A DNA stretch of 5,316 bases from Arcicella sp043769985. Its GTDB lineage: Bacteria; Bacteroidota; Bacteroidia; Cytophagales; Spirosomataceae. The notes under the pieces were generated by a model, which had not been told where the DNA came from, searched no databases, and was given only the letters and a program-made list of their open reading frames with translations. Positions within the stretch are counted from its first letter, which is position 1. The number at the start of each line of letters is the position of its first letter. Below, piece after piece: positions 1 to 5,316 of the stretch. The position numbers were made by a program, and so were the translations under genes. The stretch is taken from positions 1 through 5,316 of the forward strand of contig JAYVIV010000240.1 in the NCBI GenBank assembly GCA_043769985.1, given 5' to 3'.

Positions 1-1
1 C

Positions 2-916
2 ATTGACCGACAAATTTCGTTAGGACAATTTGTGGCTTCAGAAATCATCATTGTATTGGTTGTTAATTCCGTAGAAAAACTTATTTCTGGAACTGAAACC
101 GTCTTTGATTTATTGACAGCCATTGAAAAAATGGGCCATGTAACGGATTTACCTTTGGAAAGAAGTAAAGGAATGCAAGTAAATTTTCATGAACAAAATC
201 ATGGTTTAGACATTAAAATCAAGAACTTGTGTTATCGTTATGCCGATGGAAACAAATTAGTTTTGAATAATTTGAATCTCGAAGTAAAACCTAATGAAAG
301 CGTTTGTATTACAGGAACTAATGGTTCGGGAAAAGAAACTTTATTGAAAATTTTATCAGCAATTTTCACCGATTTTGAAGGCTCTATTTCTTATAATGAC
401 CTATCAATCAGGGATGTAGAATTAAATTCTATTAGAGATGCAATTGAACGAAATTTGGCTACTGATTTGATTTTTGACGGAACTATGTTGGACAATATCG
501 TGATGGGAAGAGCAGGAATTACCCTATCAGACGTGCAGTGGGCATTAAAAAACCTGCACATGAACGAAAACATCGGAGAACTCGACGAAGGACTGAGTTC
601 GCAGATGATTGCGGGTGGGAAGCGTTTTTCAGAAAGTTTTATCGCAAAAATTTCGGTGGCCCGTTGCGTAGTTGAAAAACCAAAATTGTTGATGATTAAT
701 GATATTTATAAAGAATTACACAAATCAGAACGCATGAGTGCCATTGCTTTTTTAACGGATAAATCAAACCCGTGGACGCTTTTAACCATCTCAAATGACC
801 CTATGATTATGGCAGCTTGTGACCGTGTAGTTGTTTTAAATGAGGGCGTAATCGTGATGGATGGAAGTTATAAAGAATTAATCAAAAATCCTGATTTTCA
901 GGAAGTTGTGGACTGA
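2..916 (+). CDS. ABC exporter, C-terminal part (last TM segment plus degenerate ATP-binding domain), 5'-truncated
   Basis: This is the 3' end of a type I exporter subunit of the inner membrane, with membrane and ATP-binding domains in one chain. The frame is open from the window edge. The GTG at 32 is internal, because the ten codons before it (IDRQISLGQF) continue a typical last-membrane-helix region (about nt 2-90). The ATP-binding domain spans about nt 210-916. It keeps an A-loop tyrosine (YRY), the Walker A lysine and the C-terminal strand DRVVVLNEGVIVMDGSY. The catalytic motifs are altered: Walker A reads GTNGSGKET (nt 314-340), with Glu where the Mg-binding Ser/Thr belongs. The Q-loop Gln aligns with Ala (nt 458-460). 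The signature is FSESF instead of LSGGQ (nt 626-640). Walker B reads LLMIND (nt 686-703), giving Asn and Asp for Asp and Glu. The H-loop His is Asn (nt 794-796). No stop or frameshift is present. An HlyD-like and a TolC-like gene follow, so export is the expected role. ATP hydrolysis is doubtful. Any N-terminal peptidase domain lies outside the window. Confidence 0.9.
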   Translation: MDRQISLGQFVASEIIIVLVVNSVEKLISGTETVFDLLTAIEKMGHVTDLPLERSKGMQVNFHEQNHGLDIKIKNLCYRYADGNKLVLNNLNLEVKPNESVCITGTNGSGKETLLKILSAIFTDFEGSISYNDLSIRDVELNSIRDAIERNLATDLIFDGTMLDNIVMGRAGITLSDVQWALKNLHMNENIGELDEGLSSQMIAGGKRFSESFIAKISVARCVVEKPKLLMINDIYKELHKSERMSAIAFLTDKSNPWTLLTISNDPMIMAACDRVVVLNEGVIVMDGSYKELIKNPDFQEVVD

Positions 917-1033
917 TTTTCGATGTTTGATGTTCGGTTTTAGATGTATGTTTTTACGAAAATCGAACAATGAAAACCCGAAAGCGAAATCCTAACATCG
1001 AACAACGAAAACCGAACATCGAATAACGAAATT
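917..1033. repeat. Intergenic cluster of CGAACA/CGAAA repeats with a 13-bp inverted repeat
   Basis: This 117-nt gap between the ABC gene and the adaptor gene consists largely of variants of one short unit. A 16-nt unit, ATCGAACAACGAAAAC at 997-1012, recurs at 962-977 with one mismatch and at 1018-1033 with three. CGAAA also occurs at 957, 979, 985, 1006 and 1027. Inverted forms (TTTCG at 918, TGTTCG at 931) sit at the left end. GATGTTCGGTTTT (929-941) is the exact reverse complement of 1008-1020, and the 66-nt loop between the arms holds two of the direct units. Partial pairing continues outward (918-928 with 1021-1031). The adaptor start codon follows directly. Function is unknown. It could be an mRNA hairpin between cotranscribed genes or a dispersed intergenic repeat. 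Confidence 0.75.
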
Positions 1034-2392
1034 ATGCTAAACATATCAAACCAAAGTGTAGCTAAGGAAATCAGTCAAAATTTTGATTTGCACTCACTCA
1101 AAACCTTACATACGCCCCGTTCTGCTGTGATATTGACTCGGTGGATTTTAGCAATACTCATCGTTTTGCTGTTGATTTTGTTTTTACCGTGGCAACAAAA
1201 CGTGAATGGTAAAGGGGAAGTATCAGCACTTACTCCTGGCGATAGACCTCAAAATATTCAAAATATTATCTCTGGGAAAATAGAGAAATGGCTCGTTCGG
1301 GAAGGAGATTTAGTGAAGAAAGGAGATACTTTAATGGTGATTTCAGAGATGAAAGATGAATATTTCGATCCTCGATATCCACAACGTTTGCAAGAACAAT
1401 TATTAGCAAAACAGGATGCCATAAAAAGTTATCAACTAAAGATTCAATCTCTTGATAATCAGATAGTTGCATTACAAGAAAACAATAAATTTAGTTTACA
1501 AAAAGCACGAAATAAAGTCAAGCAAGGATATGCAAAAGTAACGGCAGATAGCACAGATGTTTTAGCAGAACAGGTTCAAGTAAATATTGCCAAAACCCGT
1601 CTCGACCGTGGTGAAGAACAATTCAATAATGGCGGTTTAGTGTCATTGAGTGAAGTGGAATCAAGACGCTTGAAGTATCAGGAAGTGAGAGCCAAATTGG
1701 TTTCAAATCAGAATAAATTATCAATTTCCAGACAAGAATTAATCAATGCCCGAATCGAGTTAAGTTCGATTGATGCAGAGTATGCCGAAAAAATTGCTAA
1801 AGCTCAATCCGACCGAAGTTCAGCGTTTTCTTCCTTGGCAACGGGGGAATATGAATTATCGCAATTGCAAAATAAAATAACAAATGTGGACATCCGCAGA
1901 GGACAATATTTTGTGAGAGCACCGCAAGAAGGCTACATTGTAAAAGCCTTGAAAATGGGTCTGGGTGAGACCATTAAAGAAGGTGAATCCATTGCGACTT
2001 TGCAACCTTTTGCCCCTGAAATGGCGATTGAAATGACCGTGAGAGCAATGGACGTACCTTTGATTGAACCTGGACGTGAGGTTAGATTGCAATTTGAAGG
2101 TTGGCCTTCTTTGGTATTTTCGGGTTGGCCCTCGGCAACGGTGGGGACATTTGGAGGAATCGTAAAAGTGATTGATAGAATTGACAATGGCAAAGGTGAA
2201 TATCGACTTTTAATTACGCCAAAATTAGAAAAAGATGAACAAGTTTGGCCCAAGCAATTACGAATGGGGTCGGGCGTGGTTGGTTGGGTGATGTTGGAAG
2301 ATGTGCCTGTATGGTTTGAAATCTGGCGACAACTCAATGCCTTCCCTCCTACTTTGAAGAAAGAACCGAAAGCAGCTTTGAAAGAAAAGTAA
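1034..2392 (+). CDS. HlyD-family periplasmic adaptor (membrane fusion) protein
   Basis: The protein has 452 residues, a normal length for an HlyD-type adaptor. It links the inner-membrane ABC exporter to the TolC channel across the periplasm. A short cytoplasmic N-terminus (1-31) is followed by one membrane helix (about 32-53, rich in Ile and Leu, ending LFLPW). The first half of a biotinyl-lipoyl domain lies at about 72-106 (ISGKIEKWLVREGDLVKKGD). A long charged, Gln-rich coiled-coil hairpin covers about 113-288. The second lipoyl half is at about 291-325 (FVRAPQEGYIVKA...GETIKEGESIATL). A beta-barrel or membrane-proximal region runs from about 328 to 425, and the C-terminus contains VPVWFEIWRQLNAFPP, a tail I recognise from Bacteroidota adaptors. 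The ATG at 1034 is preceded by an A-rich leader and is the only sensible start. Its stop codon (2390-2392) forms the beginning of a hairpin. The flanking ABC and tolC-like genes support the assignment. The substrate is not identifiable. Confidence 0.93.
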   Translation: MLNISNQSVAKEISQNFDLHSLKTLHTPRSAVILTRWILAILIVLLLILFLPWQQNVNGKGEVSALTPGDRPQNIQNIISGKIEKWLVREGDLVKKGDTLMVISEMKDEYFDPRYPQRLQEQLLAKQDAIKSYQLKIQSLDNQIVALQENNKFSLQKARNKVKQGYAKVTADSTDVLAEQVQVNIAKTRLDRGEEQFNNGGLVSLSEVESRRLKYQEVRAKLVSNQNKLSISRQELINARIELSSIDAEYAEKIAKAQSDRSSAFSSLATGEYELSQLQNKITNVDIRRGQYFVRAPQEGYIVKALKMGLGETIKEGESIATLQPFAPEMAIEMTVRAMDVPLIEPGREVRLQFEGWPSLVFSGWPSATVGTFGGIVKVIDRIDNGKGEYRLLITPKLEKDEQVWPKQLRMGSGVVGWVMLEDVPVWFEIWRQLNAFPPTLKKEPKAALKEK

Positions 2393-2472
2393 TAGTTTTA
2401 AGTTGGCATTAATAGTTAACGCTCTCCTCTGGGGAATGATAACTATTAATGGACTTAGCTGTAAAACTATTA
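2390..2472. repeat. Nested inverted repeat / long hairpin at the end of the adaptor gene
   Basis: Two perfect inverted repeats are nested. The outer arms are TAATAGTTTTA (2390-2400) and TAAACTATTA preceded by one more paired T (2462-2472), 11 bp. The inner arms are CATTAATAGTTA (2407-2418) and TAACTATTAATG (2440-2451), 12 bp around a 21-nt loop. AAGT (2400-2403) can also pair with ACTT (2453-2456), making the structure nearly continuous. All four arms share a TAATAGTTW-like 9-mer (2390, 2410, and inverted at 2440 and 2464). The outer left arm includes the TAA stop of the adaptor gene. The downstream bases (TATATTTTG) are only moderately T-rich, so this is not a textbook terminator. It could be an mRNA stabiliser or attenuator that sets tolC expression, a weak terminator, or a relic of a small repeat element. 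Confidence 0.75.
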
Positions 2473-2540
2473 TATTTTGACTAAAACTGATTGACTTATA
2501 AATAGACTTTTTTAAAAATTTACGAGATAAACCTCTGAAA

Positions 2541-3929
2541 ATGAATAAATTAAAAATCATATTACTACTTTTAACCTCTTTCCAAGTCACCGCCCAAACC
2601 ACTTTTGGCTACGAGGATTTTAAGAATTTAGTCCTTAAAAATCATCCAACAGTTAAACAAGCAAATCTTTTTGTTCGAGATGCACAGTCCGAGATTATGC
2701 AAGCCCAAGGGGCTTTCGACCCAAAACTTACCTCCCACTTTGACAGAAAATCTTTTAAAGGAACTGACTATTACAACCGATGGGATAATATCTTAAAAAT
2801 TCCTACTTGGTCGGGGGTTGATTTTAAGTTAGGGTATGAAAGAAACGTAGGTAAATATTTATTAGAAGAGGAATCTTCGCAACTTTTAGTAGCTGGACTA
2901 ACCGTTCCAATTGGACAAGGTTTAATTATTGATGCAAGACGTAATACGTTGAAGCAAGCACGTTTAGGTGTAAATTATGCGGAGGCTGAACGACAGAAAC
3001 TGATTAACTCTACTGTTTTTTATGCCGCAAAAAGTTATTGGGATTGGTGGTTTTCATATCAACAATTGCAATTAATTCAAGAAGGTTACAACTTGGCAAA
3101 TAACCGTTTTGTTGCCACCCGTGAGCGAGCAAGAGTGGGCGAGCAAGCAACGATTGATTCAGTTGAAGCAAAAATTACGCTTCAAGATCGTGAAGTTTCT
3201 CTCCAGCAAGCCATAATTGAGTTACAGAATTATCGATTGGCATTATCGAATTATTTGTGGTCAACCAATGAAATACCGCTTGAATTACCTGAAGATGCGG
3301 CTCCACCGATTGCCCCAATTCGTAAGGTTGATGAGACCACTTTATTAGCTTTAATTAATCAAGCAAAATTGCAACATCCTGAAATTCAGAAATTTAACAT
3401 TAAAATTGACCAATTACAGATTGAAGAAAGATTTAGGAAAGAAATGCTGAAACCTATTTTCAATGCCAATTTCAACTTTATTGCGGATGGTTTTGTGAAT
3501 AAGCCAGTTTACAATAACGAGAATTCATTTTCAATAAATAATCATAAATTGGGGTTTGAATTTGCTATGCCACTATTTCTTAGAAAAGAACGTGGTAAGC
3601 TTCAACAAGTCAGAATCAAACGGCAATCAACGGGCTTAGATTTGAATCTGGCTCGTCGTGAAATTCAGAATGATGTTTATGCAGCCTATAATGAAGTTCG
3701 GAATTTTGAAAAGCAATTAAAAATACAGGAAGAGGCCACTCGAAATCAAGAAATTTTGGTGCGGGCTGAACAACGTAAATTTGATGTGGGTGAAAGTACG
3801 TTATTTTTGATAAACACTCGTGAAAGTAAATTGATTGAAATGAGAACGAAAGTAGAATCATTGAAAAGCAAATACGAAAAAGCGTTGGCAAATTTGGCGT
3901 ATATGGCGGGTCTGACGGAACTTTTGTAA
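2541..3929 (+). CDS. TolC-family outer-membrane efflux/secretion channel protein
   Basis: The protein has 462 residues, typical of the outer-membrane factor family, which forms trimeric channels through the outer membrane and periplasm. It starts with a signal peptide: Lys-containing N-terminus, hydrophobic core IILLLLTSF, and a probable signal peptidase I site after VTA (residue 18). There is no lipobox cysteine. Two repeats of the family fold can be followed. The first (about 22-250) contains NHPTVKQANLFVRDAQSEI, a beta region around residues 60-125 (LKLGYERN, LTVPIGQG), then long helices with ARVGEQATIDSVEAK. The second (about 265-460) contains HPEIQKFNIKIDQLQIE, a beta region ending LGFEFAMPLFLRKERGKL, and a final helical hairpin with KFDVGESTLFLINTRESK. 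The ATG at 2541 was chosen because the signal peptide begins there. The 148-nt gap after the adaptor gene is longer than usual within an operon and is mostly a hairpin, so tolC may be tuned separately. Confidence 0.94.
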   Translation: MNKLKIILLLLTSFQVTAQTTFGYEDFKNLVLKNHPTVKQANLFVRDAQSEIMQAQGAFDPKLTSHFDRKSFKGTDYYNRWDNILKIPTWSGVDFKLGYERNVGKYLLEEESSQLLVAGLTVPIGQGLIIDARRNTLKQARLGVNYAEAERQKLINSTVFYAAKSYWDWWFSYQQLQLIQEGYNLANNRFVATRERARVGEQATIDSVEAKITLQDREVSLQQAIIELQNYRLALSNYLWSTNEIPLELPEDAAPPIAPIRKVDETTLLALINQAKLQHPEIQKFNIKIDQLQIEERFRKEMLKPIFNANFNFIADGFVNKPVYNNENSFSINNHKLGFEFAMPLFLRKERGKLQQVRIKRQSTGLDLNLARREIQNDVYAAYNEVRNFEKQLKIQEEATRNQEILVRAEQRKFDVGESTLFLINTRESKLIEMRTKVESLKSKYEKALANLAYMAGLTELL

Positions 3930-3932
3930 GGA

Positions 3933-3964
3933 TTTGCGAGGGAATGAAAGAAAGGTTAAATTTG
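3933..3964 (+). promoter_or_regulatory. Predicted Bacteroidota-type primary sigma factor promoter
   Basis: TTTG at 3933-3936 and TAAATTTG at 3957-3964 are separated by 20 nt. Both elements and the spacing match the Bacteroidota vegetative consensus (TTTG, 19-21 nt, TAnnTTTG) exactly. Transcription would begin near 3969-3971, about 18 nt upstream of the ATG at 3988. The site lies only 4 nt after the tolC stop, so it would give the downstream genes their own transcript. No start site has been measured. Confidence 0.6.
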
Positions 3965-3987
3965 TTATAGAAAAAACATTTAAAATC

Positions 3988-4170
3988 ATGGAAACACAAA
4001 CAGAACCAAGATTAAGAGGAGCAGCCTTATTCCGCAAAATGCTGGATAACAAGAAGTTAATCCAAGCACAGGCTATTGAGGATTATAAAAATAATCCAGA
4101 ATTACAGGAAATTGTTAGACAGCTCCGTGAAGAGAATAAACGCCAAAGAGAATTAAAAAATCAAAAATAG
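3988..4170 (+). CDS. Small charged helical protein of unknown function (60 aa)
   Basis: I do not recognise a family. The 60-residue product begins METQTEPRLRGAALF and is highly charged, with Lys, Arg, Glu, Gln and Asn dominating. It has no signal peptide, membrane segment or cysteine. It looks almost wholly helical: a first amphipathic segment (about 10-33, ALFRKMLDNKKLIQAQAIED) and a second (about 36-60, PELQEIVRQLREENKRQREL) with a coiled-coil-like pattern. The frame is open back to a TTG at 3934, but that codon lies inside the predicted promoter. The ATG at 3988, with an A-rich leader, is the better start. The stop lies 2 nt before the DUF6169-like gene, so the two are almost certainly cotranscribed. 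The size, charge and position resemble antitoxin- or chaperone-like partners of a larger downstream protein, but this is inference from layout only. Confidence 0.75.
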   Translation: METQTEPRLRGAALFRKMLDNKKLIQAQAIEDYKNNPELQEIVRQLREENKRQRELKNQK

Positions 4171-4172
4171 GG

Positions 4173-4676
4173 ATGGATATATCAAGTGATTATTACAAAT
4201 TTCAATTTATAGGAGGACAAAACAACACATATATCTTCGAGACTGATTTTGAAATTACTTACGAAATAAAATTTGTCCCCTCTGGTTATATCTGGGAACC
4301 AGCGACTCCTTTCTTTAAGGACAATACTTTTGAATTTATCATTGCTGTACTTGAAAAAAATAAAAATCCTCCATTGGATAAAAAAATACCAGATACAATC
4401 GCCCTTATTTTTAAGGATTTTTTTACTGACAAAAGAAATTTAGTTGTGTATATATGTGACTCCTCTGATAATAAACAGGCAATTCGTTTTAGGAAATTTA
4501 ATACTTGGTTTCATCAATTCAAAGGAATGAATTTTATGAAATTAGATTTACCCATTCCCGAAGCTAAGGGAACTACGATTTATACTTCGTTAATAATGCG
4601 TTTAGATAATCCAAATAAAGGAACTATCATGGTTGAATTTGATAAATTAGCATCTGATTTAACTGAAAATAAATGA
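4173..4676 (+). CDS. DUF6169-like hypothetical protein
   Basis: This 167-residue protein resembles the DUF6169 family of uncharacterised Bacteroidota proteins, recognised from memory of its pattern. The N-terminal part (YKFQFIGGQNNTYIFETDF, then YEIKFVPSGYIW) looks beta-rich. A central block follows: KKIPDTIALIFKDFF (about 70-84), VVYICDSSDNKQAIRFRKF (about 91-109) and TWFHQF. The C-terminal part is again strand-like (TTIYTSLIMRL, TIMVEFDKL). There is no signal peptide or membrane helix, so it is probably cytoplasmic. No catalytic signature is evident to me; the conserved-looking Cys-Asp-Ser-Ser-Asp stretch is the obvious place to look for one. The ATG at 4173 lies 2 nt after the small upstream gene. 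The last bases (ATGA, 4673-4676) overlap the start of the methyltransferase gene. Function is unknown. Confidence 0.85.
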   Translation: MDISSDYYKFQFIGGQNNTYIFETDFEITYEIKFVPSGYIWEPATPFFKDNTFEFIIAVLEKNKNPPLDKKIPDTIALIFKDFFTDKRNLVVYICDSSDNKQAIRFRKFNTWFHQFKGMNFMKLDLPIPEAKGTTIYTSLIMRLDNPNKGTIMVEFDKLASDLTENK

Positions 4677-5316
4677 CATCCTCTCTCTCCGAAGCCGAAA
4701 AAATCTTCATCAAAACCCATCAAAACGATGAAGTGATTACCTTACTTTTACAGGCTAAAAAATACCCCAATCTCAATATTCCAGATTTAGTTTTACAGAT
4801 AAAAGCCCGTCAAAAAGCGAAAACAAAACTCCCAGAATGGTTTGAAAATAAGGAAATTATCTTTCCAAAAATGCTTTCTGTGGAGCAATGTTCTTCTGAA
4901 ATTACCGCAAAATTTAAGGCGAACTTAGTATCAGGAGATACGCTTATCGACCTCACTGGCGGTATGGGCGTGGACATTGCATACATGAGTAAAAACTTCA
5001 AAAAAGCCTTTTACTTTGAACAAAATGTTGATTTACTGAATGTTACGAAATATAATTTTGAGCAATTAGTGATTGAAAATGTGGGATTTTTGGAGGGAAA
5101 TTCAATTTCGGGATTAAGGGGTTTAGGGATTGAGGAAAAAAGGGAAGTTCAAAATAATTGGATTTATCTCGACCCACACCGCAGAGACGATACAGGAAGC
5201 AAAGTCGTCAGACTACAAGATTGTGAACCTAATATCTTGGCAATTAAGGATTTACTTTTTGAATATACAGATAATATTCTTCTAAAAGCGTCTCCCATGT
5301 TGGATATAGATTTGGC
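4673..5316 (+). CDS. Class I SAM-dependent methyltransferase, THUMP-like type (3'-truncated)
   Basis: The first 214 codons run off the window end without a stop. The start ATG at 4673 overlaps the previous stop as ATGA and follows an A-rich stretch, which suggests translational coupling. The N-terminal helical part (1-60) contains QIKARQKAKTKLPEWF. It is followed by FPKMLSVEQCSSEITAKFKA, a block I recognise from Bacteroidota members. The SAM-binding motif I is LIDLTGGMGVD (residues 91-101, nt 4943-4975), with an acidic motif II position in FYFEQN (113-118). Motif IV is WIYLDPHRRDDTGSK (163-177, nt 5159-5203), where relatives usually read DPARR. DCEPNI and LLKASPMLDI follow, also characteristic. 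The C-terminal THUMP-like domain expected in this family lies beyond the window. The substrate is unproven, though an RNA base is plausible from the family name. A functional link to the two preceding genes is uncertain. Confidence 0.88.
   Translation, partial: MTSSLSEAEKIFIKTHQNDEVITLLLQAKKYPNLNIPDLVLQIKARQKAKTKLPEWFENKEIIFPKMLSVEQCSSEITAKFKANLVSGDTLIDLTGGMGVDIAYMSKNFKKAFYFEQNVDLLNVTKYNFEQLVIENVGFLEGNSISGLRGLGIEEKREVQNNWIYLDPHRRDDTGSKVVRLQDCEPNILAIKDLLFEYTDNILLKASPMLDIDL

Noticed and set aside
32..34. GTG as the start of the ABC gene
   Set aside because: The frame stays open to the window edge and the upstream codons encode more of the same membrane-helix region, so the gene begins outside the window.
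947..954. TATGTTTT as a -7 element upstream of the adaptor gene
   Set aside because: The last G is missing and no TTTG or TTG lies at the right distance; the nearest TTTG (926-929) gives a spacer of only 17 nt.
1933..2337. Minus-strand open frame of 134 codons inside the adaptor gene
   Set aside because: It lies wholly opposite a well-supported HlyD coding region, and its product (rich in Ser, Pro, Thr) resembles no family. It is a shadow frame.
2390..2480. Intrinsic terminator or integron attC-like site at the nested palindrome
   Set aside because: The stem is AT-rich without a clean T-run after it, and I see no RYYYAAC/GTTRRRY end motifs in the attC arrangement, so only a structural repeat is called.
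2476..2506. Possible tolC promoter: TTTG (2476-2479), 19-nt spacer, TAAATAGA
   Set aside because: The upstream element fits, but the downstream element matches TAnnTTTG only at TA and one T, which is too weak to call in AT-rich DNA.
2258..2602. Minus-strand open frame of 114 codons across the adaptor-tolC gap
   Set aside because: It overlaps the end of one real gene and the signal peptide of the next, with no recognisable product.
3616..4052. Minus-strand open frames opposite the end of tolC and the small gene
   Set aside because: They run antisense to a clear TolC C-terminus and to the small gene, with no family resemblance.

Overview
The window comes from an AT-rich genome of the phylum Bacteroidota, probably a Cytophagales- or Flavobacteriia-like organism. 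The evidence is A-rich leaders in place of Shine-Dalgarno sites, a promoter matching the Bacteroidota TTTG / TAnnTTTG consensus, a DUF6169-type gene, and the style of the secretion proteins. The lineage is inferred from protein character; no database search was possible. All genes lie on the + strand.

Region 1 (1-3929) is a type I secretion / tripartite export cassette. It holds the 3' part of an ABC exporter gene (last membrane segment plus nucleotide-binding domain), an HlyD-type periplasmic adaptor and a TolC-type outer-membrane factor. Together these would form a continuous channel from cytoplasm to exterior. No substrate gene is visible. The ABC domain is unusual: its reading frame is intact, but the Walker A Ser/Thr, Q-loop Gln, LSGGQ signature, Walker B Asp, catalytic Glu, D-loop and H-loop His are all replaced.

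The two gaps inside the cassette are structured. The gap at 917-1033 is packed with short CGAACA/CGAAA repeats and has a perfect 13-bp inverted repeat. The gap at 2393-2540 follows, and partly overlaps, a nested hairpin that begins in the hlyD stop codon and is built from four copies of a TAATAGTTW-like 9-mer.

Region 2 (3930-5316) looks like a separate transcription unit. A consensus Bacteroidota promoter lies just after the tolC stop. It is followed by a 60-residue charged helical protein, a DUF6169-like protein 2 nt further on, and the first 214 codons of a class I SAM-dependent methyltransferase of the THUMP-like type. The methyltransferase start overlaps the preceding stop as ATGA. This tight packing suggests co-translation. 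The role of the small protein and its DUF6169 partner is unknown.
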